A stretch of 64,000 nt of DNA, taken from the NCBI RefSeq assembly GCF_026020075.1, contig NZ_CP102772.1, positions 2,728,001-2,792,000 of the forward strand, in the 5' to 3' direction. Shown piece after piece: positions 51,486 through 59,884 of the stretch. How positions within the stretch are numbered: position 1 is the first letter of the stretch; each line of letters begins with the position of its first letter. The DNA comes from Bosea sp. NBC_00550 (GTDB lineage: Bacteria; Pseudomonadota; Alphaproteobacteria; Rhizobiales; Beijerinckiaceae). The notes under the pieces are model-generated. The model saw only the letters and a program-made list of their open reading frames with translations. It had not been told where the DNA came from and ran no database searches. Made by a program: the position numbers and the translations under genes.

Positions 51486-51639
51486 CCAAAACCTCGTTTC
51501 CACGCAAAGTCGGACAGCCGGCGCCAACCGCGCCAGCTACCCGCTTCGCTCTATCTGGGTATGGTGTGGCGCGAGCGCAACACCCTTCAAGCGCCCTTCT
51601 GCACCCGCCGTCAAGGCGAGGCAAGCGATAGCTGGGCGG

Positions 51640-52095
51640 TCAGCCCAGGTCCTTCCAGGGGCCGACATCCTTCACCGCCCATTCGCCGCCGGAGGGGCGG
51701 CAGGCCGTTCCCTGCAGCTTGACCGGCCGGGTCTGCGTCTGGACGCTGGCGATGAAGGCGCGGCAGATCTCATCCGAGCGCAGGAACGGCCCGCCGACCG
51801 GCACGAAGGAGCCCTTGATGCCGTTCTGGGGATTGTCCCAGGAGACGGCGGCGCCATTGCCCTGCGGATCGAGCGCAACGCCCATCGCGCCATCGGCGCG
51901 GCGCATGTCTTCCGGCCCGAGCTCTGACGAAAGGCTGGCCAATGCGGCAGGCCTGTTGCCGCCTCGCGCGGGCAGGATGGCGGACGTCGTCGCCACCTCG
52001 TCCTCGCTCTTGCTCGACAGGCCGAGGATCGGGAACGACACCGAGCAGCCGGCAGAGAGCAGCGCCAGCGCCATGGCGGCAACCAGCGGGCGCAT
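51640..52095 (-). CDS. RT0821/Lpp0805-family surface lipoprotein
   Basis: Envelope protein of 151 residues. A lipoprotein signal covers residues 1-17 (MRPLVAAMALALLSAGC, lipobox LSAGC). The mature part ends with the family core: WDNPQNGIKGSFVPVG, EICRAFIASVQTQ, LQGTACRPSGGEWAV. The family is named for rickettsial and Legionella surface antigens of unknown function. The start at 52095 is chosen for the signal; longer frame upstream is spurious. Divergent from pdxH. Confidence 0.85.
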   Translation of the reverse strand: MRPLVAAMALALLSAGCSVSFPILGLSSKSEDEVATTSAILPARGGNRPAALASLSSELGPEDMRRADGAMGVALDPQGNGAAVSWDNPQNGIKGSFVPVGGPFLRSDEICRAFIASVQTQTRPVKLQGTACRPSGGEWAVKDVGPWKDLG

Positions 52096-52220
52096 GGGGG
52101 CTGCGCAATCAGGAAGGCTTTGGAACGCCTCGGCCCCTGCCCTATATAAACCAGCCGTCCGAAACCGGATCACTTCGCGCTCGCCCAAACGCCCACACTC
52201 CACTGACCGAGGATTAGAAC

Positions 52221-52835
52221 GTGCAACCGTTAACGAGCGGTGACTTCACCGAGGAAAACGAGCCTTTCGCGTTGTTCCAGAAGTGGTTGGACGAGGCGGC
52301 GAAATCCGAGCCGAACGACCCGACCGGCATGGCGCTCTCCACCGTCGATGCCGAAGGCCTGCCCAACAGCCGCATGGTTCTGCTGAAGGGCCATGGACCC
52401 GACGGATTCGTCTTCTACACCAACACCGAGAGCCAGAAGGGCCAGGAACTGCTCGGCCAGCCCAAGGCCGCCGCGCTGTTCCACTGGAAGAGCCTGCGCC
52501 GGCAGGTGCGCATCCGTGGCACGGTCGCCCTCGTCACCGACGCCGAATCCGACGCCTATTTCCAGTCGCGCCCGCGCGACAGCCGCATCGGCGCCTGGGC
52601 TTCGCAGCAATCGCGCCCGCTGGAGAGCCGTTTCGCGCTGGAGAAGGCGGTGGCGAGCTACACGGTGAAGTTCGGCCTCGGCGAGATTCCGCGCCCGCCC
52701 TATTGGCGTGGCTTTCGCATCACCCCGGTCTATATCGAGTTCTGGCGTGACGGCGCCTTCCGCTTGCACGATCGCGTCGTCTTCCGCCGCGGCACGGCCG
52801 GCGAGCCGTGGACCAAGACGCGCTTCTACCCTTAA
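52221..52835 (+). CDS. pdxH: pyridoxamine 5'-phosphate oxidase
   Basis: FMN enzyme of 204 residues that makes PLP from pyridoxine or pyridoxamine phosphate. Key segments: [21 protein letters not shown] (~37-57), [29 protein letters not shown] (~85-100), [11 protein letters not shown] and the C-terminal [11 protein letters not shown] start at 52221. Leads a run of plus-strand housekeeping genes. Confidence 0.97.
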   Translation: MQPLTSGDFTEENEPFALFQKWLDEAAKSEPNDPTGMALSTVDAEGLPNSRMVLLKGHGPDGFVFYTNTESQKGQELLGQPKAAALFHWKSLRRQVRIRGTVALVTDAESDAYFQSRPRDSRIGAWASQQSRPLESRFALEKAVASYTVKFGLGEIPRPPYWRGFRITPVYIEFWRDGAFRLHDRVVFRRGTAGEPWTKTRFYP

Positions 52836-52848
52836 GGACTCCAGTTCT

Positions 52849-53625
52849 ATGGCGATGCCGACGTTCGATTTTCCGAAGACCGAGGCTGGCAAACGCCCGG
52901 TCATGCTGCTGACCGGGGCGAGCCGCGGCATCGGCCATGCCACGGTGATGCAGTTCGCCATGGCGGGCTGGCGCATCCTGTCCTGCTCGCGTCAGGCCTT
53001 TTCCGAGAAATGCCCCTGGCCCTCCGGCGCCGACGACCACATCCAGATCGATCTCGGCGACCCCGAGGACACGATGCGCGGCATCGCCGAGATCAAGAAG
53101 CGCTTGGCCGCCGAGGGCGGCAAGCTCAACGCGCTCGTCAACAATGCCGGCATCTCGCCGAAGGGGCCGAAAGGCGAGCGCCTGGGCGCCGCAACGACCT
53201 CCTTCAACGACTGGCACAAGGTCTTCCAGGTCAATTTCTTCGCGCCGATCATGCTCGCCCGCGGCCTGCTCGACGAGCTGACCACGGCGAAGGGCGCCAT
53301 CGTCAACGTCACCTCGATCGCCGGCTCGCGCGTCCACCCCTTCGCCGGCGCGGCCTACGCTACTTCCAAGGCCGCTCTCGCCAGCCTGACCCGCGAGATG
53401 GCCGCCGATTTCGGACCCCTCGGCATCCGCGTGAACTCGATCTCGCCGGGCGAGATCGACACCGCCATCCTCTCGCCGGGCACCGAGAAGATCGTCGCGA
53501 CCCTGCCGATGAAGCGGCTCGGCAAGACCGACGAGGTCGCCAAGGCGATCTATTTCCTCTGCACGGACTCTTCGAGCTACGTCACCGGCTCGGAACTGCA
53601 CATCAACGGCGGGCAGCACGTTTGA
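52849..53625 (+). CDS. SDR-family NAD(P)-dependent oxidoreductase
   Basis: Classical short-chain dehydrogenase of 258 residues: TGASRGIGHATV (cofactor loop, ~24), LVNNAGISP (~100), catalytic Ser in NVTSIAGSRVHP (~148), and Tyr/Lys in AAYATSKAAL (~167-171), then NSISPGEIDTAIL. It lies 13 bases after pdxH and 16 bases before the NUDIX gene, likely one transcript. Substrate unknown. Confidence 0.92.
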   Translation: MAMPTFDFPKTEAGKRPVMLLTGASRGIGHATVMQFAMAGWRILSCSRQAFSEKCPWPSGADDHIQIDLGDPEDTMRGIAEIKKRLAAEGGKLNALVNNAGISPKGPKGERLGAATTSFNDWHKVFQVNFFAPIMLARGLLDELTTAKGAIVNVTSIAGSRVHPFAGAAYATSKAALASLTREMAADFGPLGIRVNSISPGEIDTAILSPGTEKIVATLPMKRLGKTDEVAKAIYFLCTDSSSYVTGSELHINGGQHV

Positions 53626-53641
53626 CGCAGGGCGCAGCAGC

Positions 53642-54121
53642 ATGACCGCCGAAGGCGGGCAGGTCATCCGCTTCCCGGCCGCCGGCCGCGCGGCGGCAAG
53701 ACCGGTTCTGGCAGCCTCTGTCGCGGTCTTCCGCGACGGCAAGGTGCTGCTGGCGACCCGCACCAAACCGCCAGCCGACCAGCTCTGGTCCCTGCCCGGC
53801 GGCAAGGTCGAGGCCGGCGAGACGCTCGAGGAGGCCGCGCTGCGCGAGCTGGAGGAGGAGGTTGGCGTCACCGCCCGCATCCTCGGCTTCAACCGCCATG
53901 TCGAGATCTTCGGCCGCGATGCGAAGGGCGAGGTGACGCATCATTTCGTGGTCGCCTCCTTCGTCGGCGCATGGCTCTCCGGCGAGCCGCGGCCGGGACC
54001 CGAAGCCGGCGCCGTGATGTGGGCCGATCCGCTCAAGCTCGGCGGCCTCGCCACGACCCGCGAGCTCGGCGATGTGCTGCGCCGCGCGCACGACATCTTT
54101 GCGGCCAGTGGTTTGGCATGA
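53642..54121 (+). CDS. NUDIX hydrolase
   Basis: Pyrophosphohydrolase of 159 residues with a full Nudix box, GGKVEAGETLEEAALRELEEEVGV (positions ~57-80; key residues G, E, R-E-x2-E-E). The fold's other parts precede and follow it (AASVAVFRDGKVLLATR, HHFVVASFVGAWLSGEPR). MutT-like; may clean oxidised nucleotides or act on ADP-ribose-type compounds. The stop overlaps the next ATG. Confidence 0.93.
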   Translation: MTAEGGQVIRFPAAGRAAARPVLAASVAVFRDGKVLLATRTKPPADQLWSLPGGKVEAGETLEEAALRELEEEVGVTARILGFNRHVEIFGRDAKGEVTHHFVVASFVGAWLSGEPRPGPEAGAVMWADPLKLGGLATTRELGDVLRRAHDIFAASGLA

Positions 54122-54564
54122 GGCGCGCGGCGCCCGCCCTCGCCGTTCTGGCCGCCCTGCTGATGCTGGCGCCCGTGGCCACGGATGCCCAGCAACGCAC
54201 GCAACCGGCGGCCAAGCCCCCGGCTTCCAAGCCCGCCGAGCAGCCCGCCCCCGAACCGACCGGCCCGCCCTACGAGCCGCAGCTGCTTCAGCTGGCCGAG
54301 ATCATGGGGTCGCTCGCCTATCTGCGCACGCTCTGCGGCGGCAAGGAGGCGCAGGACTGGCGCGCCCGGATGACCGCGCTCGTCGAAGCCGAAGGCCGGA
54401 CGCCGCAGCGGCGCGAGCGCCTGACCACCGCCTTCAACCGTGGCTTCCGGGCCTATTCGCTGACACATCGTTCCTGTACCGAGGCGAGCCAGGAAGCCTC
54501 CGCGCGCCTGGCGAGCGAAGGCGAGGCGCTGTCGCGTGCGCTCGCCGGCCGCTATGGCGGATAG
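54118..54564 (+). CDS. TIGR02301-family periplasmic protein
   Basis: Exported protein of 148 residues: signal peptide 1-24 (MRRAAPALAVLAALLMLAP, cleavage after TDA), a Pro/Ala-rich linker (~25-50), and the conserved helical domain with LAEIMGSLAYLRTLC, WRARMTALVEAEG, RRERLTTAFNRGFRAYS and a second conserved cysteine (RSCTEAS). The two cysteines probably form a disulfide. Function unknown; the family is widespread in Hyphomicrobiales and typically next to a NUDIX gene. ATGA overlap with the gene before it. Confidence 0.88.
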   Translation: MRRAAPALAVLAALLMLAPVATDAQQRTQPAAKPPASKPAEQPAPEPTGPPYEPQLLQLAEIMGSLAYLRTLCGGKEAQDWRARMTALVEAEGRTPQRRERLTTAFNRGFRAYSLTHRSCTEASQEASARLASEGEALSRALAGRYGG

Positions 54565-54746
54565 GCAACAGCTGTGGCCCGAATGCGATCTTCGGTGGAA
54601 TTCTCCCGGTCGCATTAACCTTTCTTAAACGCCGCGGTAGCGTGCCGCTCTGGCACGGCCTATGACTTGAGCATCGCCCAACCGTCGCGATCCGGGGCAC
54701 AACCGGCGCGTTTCGCATCAGATAAAGGCTGAAGAGTCCAATTTCG

Positions 54747-55016
54747 ATGCCAATCCAGCCCGAAGACACGATGCTCGACCCGAATCTCGCCGACGATCAC
54801 GGCGATGCCCGCCGCGTCGCCTATGGCTATGTCGAGGACGCCTTCGCCGAAGGGCAGCAGGACGGGCTCGATTCGGACGCCATGGCCCACGCCGCGCTTT
54901 TCGCCGCGCTGCGCACGCTGGTCGAGACCTATGGCGAGGAGGCGACCGCCGTCTTCACCGAGGCCCTGCCGGAAAAGGTGCGCTGCGGCGCCTTCACCAG
55001 CGGCACGCGCCACTAG
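54747..55016 (+). CDS. conserved small hypothetical protein
   Basis: Acidic protein of 89 residues, start at ATG 54747. The middle is a helical pair (ARRVAYGYVEDAFAEGQQDG, ALFAALRTLVETYGEEATA); no signal peptide or membrane helix. Not recognised. The upstream region holds a small CGTGCC/GGCACG hairpin at ~54640-54656, and a large palindromic element follows directly after the stop, so it is a single-gene transcript. Confidence 0.7.
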   Translation: MPIQPEDTMLDPNLADDHGDARRVAYGYVEDAFAEGQQDGLDSDAMAHAALFAALRTLVETYGEEATAVFTEALPEKVRCGAFTSGTRH

Positions 55017-55032
55017 AACTTGCCGGGTTTTG

Positions 55033-55200
55033 ACGGAACCACGCCGTCATTCCGGGGCTTCGCGTCAGCGAAGAGCCCGGAACCCATGAACACGGAGTTA
55101 GACGAGAACACCCGTCGGATCGGCCCATTTTTGGGCCGTGGTGTTCATGGGTTCCGGGCTCGGGCCTGCGGCCCGCCCCGGAATGACGGCGTGGTTCCGT
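55033..55200. repeat. 168-bp nested palindromic element
   Basis: Outer arms 55033-55058 and 55175-55200 are perfect reverse complements (starting ACGGAACCACGCC and ending GGCGTGGTTCCGT). Inner arms GAGCCCGGAACCCATGAACAC-type at ~55073-55093 and ~55140-55161 pair as well. It fills nearly the whole space between two convergent genes and would form a very long hairpin on either transcript. Confidence 0.85.
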
Positions 55201-55216
55201 GTAAAATCAACGCACT

Positions 55217-56488
55217 CTAATCGGCGGCACTCCGCGCCGTCGCGGCGCGCTCTTCCAGCAGCACCCGCTCCTTGACGTTGCCGGTCAGTGCGACGGCCTG
55301 ATCGAACGCCTCGGCCGCTTCCCGATGTCGTCCGAGCTTTGACAACAGGTCGCCGCGCACACTCGGCAGGAGATGGTAGAGCTTCAGCGCCGGCTCGGCG
55401 TCCAGCGTCTCGACAATCTCCAGCCCCGCAGCCGGCCCCTCCGCCATGCTGACCGCCACCGCCCGGTTCAATTCGACGATCGGTGACGGCGCGACGCGCC
55501 CGAGCACCCCGTAGAGCGCCGCGATCCGGCTCCAGTCGGTCTCCTCGGGCGTGCGAGCACGGGCATGGCAGGCAGCCAGTGCTGCCTGCAGCAGGTAGGG
55601 CCCCGGTACATTTCCGGCGAGCCGCTGCGCCCGTTCCAGCGCAGCGAGTCCGCGACCGATCAGGAGCCGGTCCCAGCGCGCGCGGTTCTGGTCGAGCAGC
55701 AGGATCGGCTCGCCGGCCGGGCCGACGCGCGCACGCAATCGCGACGCCTGCAGTTCCATCAGCGCGACCAGGCCATGCACCTCCGGCTCCTGGGGTGCGC
55801 GCGCCGCCAGGATGCGCCCGAGCCGGAGCGCCTCCTCGCACAGCGCTGGCCGGACCCAGTCCTGACCGGCGGTCGCGGCATAGCCCTCGTTGAAGATCAG
55901 GTAGACCACCTCCAGCACCGAGGCGAGCCGCTCTCCGAGTTCGGCTCCGCCCGGCACTTCATAGGGAATCTTGGCATCGCTCAGTGTCTTCTTGGCGCGC
56001 ACGATGCGCTGCGCCATCGTCGGCTCCGGGACCAGGAAGGCCCGCGCGATCTCCTCGGTCGTCAGCCCGCCGATAAGCCTCAGCGTCAGCGCCAGCCGCG
56101 CCTCCTTCGAGAGCACCGGATGGCAGGCGGTGAAGATCAGCCGGAGCAGATCGTCGCCGACCTCGTCGTCAAGAGCCGCATCGAGATCGGGCATCGCCGC
56201 GCCGTCGCTTTCGATGTCGTGGCCCAGCTCCTCCTGCTTGCGGCGGGCCATCATCTCGTGGCGGGCGGCGTCGAGCGCACGGTGCTTGGCGACCTGCATC
56301 AGCCAGGCCGCCGGATTGCGCGGCACGCCTTCTTCGGGCCACTGCTTCAGCGCGGCGACCAGCGCGTCCTGCGCCAATTCCTCGGCGCGGCCGACATCGC
56401 GGGTCAGCCGCGCGAGCCCCGCGATCAGCTTCGGCGCCTCCATGCGCCAGACCGTCTCGACGGTTCGGTGTGCATCGCTTGCCGACAT
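55217..56488 (-). CDS. ECF sigma factor with C-terminal TPR-like extension (ECF42 type)
   Basis: Sigma factor of 423 residues. The sigma-2 region (~15-85: LARLTRDVGRAEELAQDALVAAL, NPAAWLMQVAKHRALD) and sigma-4 region (~125-180: LTLRLIGGLTTEEIARAFLV, TMAQRIVRAKK) are followed by ~230 residues of helical repeats containing VYLIFNEGYAA, the hallmark of this group (DUF6596/TPR). ECF42 factors have no anti-sigma factor and sit beside DGPF (YciI-like) proteins, exactly as here: two lie immediately upstream. The extension probably controls activity. Confidence 0.92.
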   Translation of the reverse strand: MSASDAHRTVETVWRMEAPKLIAGLARLTRDVGRAEELAQDALVAALKQWPEEGVPRNPAAWLMQVAKHRALDAARHEMMARRKQEELGHDIESDGAAMPDLDAALDDEVGDDLLRLIFTACHPVLSKEARLALTLRLIGGLTTEEIARAFLVPEPTMAQRIVRAKKTLSDAKIPYEVPGGAELGERLASVLEVVYLIFNEGYAATAGQDWVRPALCEEALRLGRILAARAPQEPEVHGLVALMELQASRLRARVGPAGEPILLLDQNRARWDRLLIGRGLAALERAQRLAGNVPGPYLLQAALAACHARARTPEETDWSRIAALYGVLGRVAPSPIVELNRAVAVSMAEGPAAGLEIVETLDAEPALKLYHLLPSVRGDLLSKLGRHREAAEAFDQAVALTGNVKERVLLEERAATARSAAD

Positions 56489-56544
56489 GGGGAGCGATAC
56501 ACACCATCAGCACCTCGGCTGGCAAGCGGCTCGGGCCCGATCGT

Positions 56545-56967
56545 TCAGGCCTGACCGACCTCGGCTTTGAGGCGATCCCAGGCCGCCGCGGCTTCAGGCG
56601 TGACCACCTCGCCGAAATCCGCCAGTTCGAAGAGCGGCCGGATCTCGATCTCGGACGGGCCAGGCATCGGATTGGGGCAGCGCTTGACCCAGGCGATCGC
56701 CTCGTCGAGCGAAGCGCATTCCCAGAGCCAGTAGCCCGCCACCAGCTCCTTGGTCTCGGTGAACGGCCCGTCGACGACGGAGCGCTTGCTGCCGTCGAAC
56801 TGCACGCGCGCGCCCTTGGAACTCGGCTGCAGGCCGTCGCCGCCCTTCATGATGCCGGCTTTCACCAGCTCCTCGTTATAGGCCATCATCGCCTCGAGCA
56901 GCTCCCGCGTCGGCGGGGCACCGGCTTCGCTGTCCTTGGTCGCCTTGACCATCACCATGAAACGCAT
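56545..56967 (-). CDS. YciI/DGPF-family protein, copy 1
   Basis: Small ferredoxin-like-fold protein of 140 residues: MRFMVMVKATKDSEAG, YNEELVKAGIMKGGDGLQPS, and the DGPF motif in VVDGPFTETKELVAGYWLW (~63). It lies 56 bases upstream of the ECF42 sigma gene and ~85 bases downstream of its paralogue. The family is genomically tied to ECF42; biochemical role unknown. It and the next copy share about half their residues, suggesting local duplication. Confidence 0.92.
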   Translation of the reverse strand: MRFMVMVKATKDSEAGAPPTRELLEAMMAYNEELVKAGIMKGGDGLQPSSKGARVQFDGSKRSVVDGPFTETKELVAGYWLWECASLDEAIAWVKRCPNPMPGPSEIEIRPLFELADFGEVVTPEAAAAWDRLKAEVGQA

Positions 56968-57051
56968 CGGTCTTCTCCGTTTGCAACGAAGGCGGTGGAG
57001 ACGTTCCCCCGCGCCTTCCGAAATCGAATGGGTTGGTTTCCAGGCTTCCGA

Positions 57052-57474
57052 TCAGCCGGCGCGCTTCGCCGCCTCGGCGCGGAGGCGATCTTCCTGCTCG
57101 CGCAGCTCCGGCGTCAGCGCCTCGCCGAAATCCTCCATCTCGAAGACGGGGCGCAGCTCGATCTCGGTGCCGCCGTCGAAGGGCGCGCGCTTCAGCCACT
57201 CCACCGCCTCGGCGAAGGATTTGACCTGCCAGAGCCAGAAACCGCAGAGCAGTTCCTTGGTCTCTGCAAAAGGCCCGTCCGTGATCGTCCGCTCCGAACC
57301 GGAAAAGCGCATCCGCAACCCCTTCGAGGTCGGGTGCAGCCCCTCGCCCGCCAGCATGACGCCCGCCTTCACCAGTTCCTCGTTATACGCCCCCATCTTG
57401 GTGAGGATGTCCTCGCTCGGCATGATGCCGGCTTCGCTGTCCTTGTCGGCCTTGACCAGAACCATCACGCGCAT
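57052..57474 (-). CDS. YciI/DGPF-family protein, copy 2
   Basis: Paralogue of 140 residues: MRVMVLVKADKDSEAG, YNEELVKAGVMLAGEGLHPTS and TITDGPFAETKELLCGFWLW. Same length and motif spacing as its neighbour, including GTEIELRP and the DFGEALTPE tail. The start at 57474 is set by alignment with copy 1. Together with copy 1, the ECF42 gene and the upstream reductase it forms a four-gene minus-strand run. Confidence 0.92.
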   Translation of the reverse strand: MRVMVLVKADKDSEAGIMPSEDILTKMGAYNEELVKAGVMLAGEGLHPTSKGLRMRFSGSERTITDGPFAETKELLCGFWLWQVKSFAEAVEWLKRAPFDGGTEIELRPVFEMEDFGEALTPELREQEDRLRAEAAKRAG

Positions 57475-57602
57475 CGGTGTCTCCTTGGTTTTCAGCTTCG
57501 GGAGGCAGGCCGGCAACGTTCACCGCCACCGTCGAAACCCGCTCTCTGACATCACGTCGAACGGGGCGCGCCCGGATCGACAGACCTGAGGAAATATTTT
57601 CG

Positions 57603-58265
57603 CTAGGCTTTGCTCGCCATGCGCTCGCGGCGCGCAAGCTCTGCCCGGCTCGGCTCCGCCTGCGCGAAGGAACCCGTCCTGATCGCGCCGGCGCGCCGGA
57701 AGCTCGCGATCACCACGCCTGTCGATGAGACCTTGCTGTCGACCAGCTCGAACGCCGCAGGCAGGGCCCCCTCGTCGAACATCCGCTTGCCCCGGCCGAG
57801 TACGATCGGGAAGATCAGCAGGGTGATCTCATCGATCAGGTCATGCTTGAGCAGCGAATGGATGAGCACGCTGCTGCCCTGGATCAACAGCATCGGCCCG
57901 TCCTGCTGCTTCAGCCGGGCTAGATCGGCGGGCATGTCGTGCAGGGCCACCGAATTCTGCCAGCTGAGCGGCTCCCTCGACGAGGTCACGACATATTTGG
58001 TGGTGCTGTTGAAAGCCTTGGCGATGGGATGGTCCTCCCCCGCATAAGGCCAGTAGGCGGCGAAAATGTCGTAGGTCGTGCGGCCGAGCAGGAGGTCGAA
58101 GGGCTGATCGAAGAGCTTGCCGATATGCTGACCCGTGACGTCGTCCGAATAAGGAAAGACCCAACCGCCGAACTCGAAACCGCCGGTCGGGTCCTCCTCG
58201 GGCCCACCCGGCGCCTGCATCACGCCGTCGAGCGACAGGAAGGTCGATGCAACGATCTTTCTCAT
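57603..58265 (-). CDS. dihydrofolate reductase-family (RibD C-terminal domain) protein
   Basis: Reductase-like protein of 220 residues: STFLSLDGVMQAPGGPEEDP (~8-27), LLLGRTTYDIFAAYWP (~58), YVVTSSREPL, LLIQGSSVLIHSLLKHDLIDEI and PIVLGRGKRMF. This YwjB/RibD-C type is unlike true FolA. The last ~30 residues (Arg/Ala-rich) extend beyond the usual end. Often found near ECF sigma/YciI genes; substrate unknown. Confidence 0.88.
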   Translation of the reverse strand: MRKIVASTFLSLDGVMQAPGGPEEDPTGGFEFGGWVFPYSDDVTGQHIGKLFDQPFDLLLGRTTYDIFAAYWPYAGEDHPIAKAFNSTTKYVVTSSREPLSWQNSVALHDMPADLARLKQQDGPMLLIQGSSVLIHSLLKHDLIDEITLLIFPIVLGRGKRMFDEGALPAAFELVDSKVSSTGVVIASFRRAGAIRTGSFAQAEPSRAELARRERMASKA

Positions 58266-58405
58266 CTCGGTTCTCCTATCCGGGGAGATCGGCAATCGCG
58301 GACCGCTCCGCACTCACTGCCGCTTCCCTGCCGACGCGTCGAACGGGCATCGACCAGATCGATAGATGCGCGACGATTTCCATCATCCTGCGCCGCGCTT
58401 TCGCC

Positions 58406-59824
58406 TCATGGGTTCGAGCATGCGCGCCAGGCCGCCCGGATCGCAGCGACGGAGGCGCCGATGTCCTGCGCCGTGGTCGCCCAGCCGATGATCGAGATGC
58501 GCATGACCCACTGACCGCGCCAGCGCGCTCCCCCGGCAAAGCAGGTCCCATCGGCCTGCATGCGCGCAATCACCGCCCGGGTCAGCGCATCGGCCTCCTC
58601 GACAGGCCTGTCGGCGCCGAACCGGACTAGGACCTGATTCAGGAAGACCTCGTTCAGGATCGCGATGCCGGCCTCGTTCCGCAGGCCGTCCGCCATCTGG
58701 CGCGCCAGCCGGCAATGCCGCTCGACCATCTCCACGATGCCCTCGCGGCCGAGATGGCGGATCATCGCCCAGGTCGCGAAGCCGCGCGCGCGTCGCGACA
58801 GCTCCGGCACGAAATGACTCGGGTCGCGCTCGCCCTCTGCGGTCTCCGGCAGGTAGCTCGCGCTCGCCGTCATCGCCTTGCGATGGGCGCGGGCATCGCG
58901 AACGATCGCGTAGCCGCTGTCATACGGCGTCTGCAGCCATTTATGCCCATCGGTCGCCCAGGAATCGGCCTGCTCTGCGCCCTCTGCCAAGCCGGCCAGC
59001 GACGGGCAGGCGCGCGCCCACAATCCGAAGGCGCCATCGACATGCACCCAGGCCCCGCGCGCATGCGCAAGCGCGATCAGCTCCGCGAAAGGGTCGAAGG
59101 CGCCGGTGTTGAGCTGCCCGGCCTGTAGCACCGCGATGGTCGGCCCGTCGCAACCGGAGATGGCAGCAGTGAAGCCCTCGACCGTGACGCGCCCCATTTC
59201 GTCGGTCGGCACGCGGATGACGCGATCATGGCCGAGCCCCAGCACCTGCAGCGCGGCGAACACCGTCGTATGGGCATCGTCGCCAATCACGACATGGATC
59301 GGCGGCGCGCCGAAAAGGCCGTCGGTCTCGACGTCCCAGCCGGCGCGCTGCAGCACCGCACTTCGCGCCGCGGCCAGGCAGACGAGATTGGCGACCGTCG
59401 CGCCAGTGACGAAACCGACCGAACAATCTGCGGGAAGCCCCAAGAGATCGAGCAGCCATGATGCAGCAACGCTTTCGGCCGCTGCAGCTGCCGGCGCCGC
59501 CTGGTGGTTGCCGGCATTCTGGCCCCAGGCGCTGGTCAGCCAGTCGGCGGCGACGCCGACGGGATGCGATGCGCCGATGACCCAGCCGAAGAAGCGCGGC
59601 CCGGTCGTCGCGTGCAATCCGGCCGCGGCCTTGTCCATGAGATCGGCGATCACCGCCTCGGCGGCAAGCCCGGTCTCGGGCGTCTTCTCCGCGAAGACCT
59701 CGACCATCTCGCGATAATCGCGCAGGGGCCGTTGCGGGCCATCGCCGATCGCGCCACGGAAAGCCGCCGCGCGCCCGGCGACTTCGTGGAACAGAGCCGC
59801 GAGATCCAGATCCCGTTCTGCCAT
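58406..59824 (-). CDS. PLP-dependent group II decarboxylase-family protein
   Basis: PLP enzyme of 472 residues related to aromatic-L-amino-acid/glutamate decarboxylases: GPRFFGWVIGASHPVG (~75), GFVTGATVANLVCLAAAR (~138), the cofactor Asp in WVHVDGAFGLWARA (~265), and the Schiff-base Lys in SWATDGHKWLQTPYDSG (~293). The C-terminal domain has FATWAMIRHLGREG. The exact reaction (decarboxylase or lyase) cannot be deduced. Separate from the ECF cluster, 60 bases downstream of the dihydroorotase gene. Confidence 0.87.
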   Translation of the reverse strand: MAERDLDLAALFHEVAGRAAAFRGAIGDGPQRPLRDYREMVEVFAEKTPETGLAAEAVIADLMDKAAAGLHATTGPRFFGWVIGASHPVGVAADWLTSAWGQNAGNHQAAPAAAAAESVAASWLLDLLGLPADCSVGFVTGATVANLVCLAAARSAVLQRAGWDVETDGLFGAPPIHVVIGDDAHTTVFAALQVLGLGHDRVIRVPTDEMGRVTVEGFTAAISGCDGPTIAVLQAGQLNTGAFDPFAELIALAHARGAWVHVDGAFGLWARACPSLAGLAEGAEQADSWATDGHKWLQTPYDSGYAIVRDARAHRKAMTASASYLPETAEGERDPSHFVPELSRRARGFATWAMIRHLGREGIVEMVERHCRLARQMADGLRNEAGIAILNEVFLNQVLVRFGADRPVEEADALTRAVIARMQADGTCFAGGARWRGQWVMRISIIGWATTAQDIGASVAAIRAAWRACSNP

Positions 59825-59884
59825 GGTCGCCCCCTGAAAGAGGAGGGCCGACCTTAGGATATCAAGCTGGCGGTTGCGAGCCGC

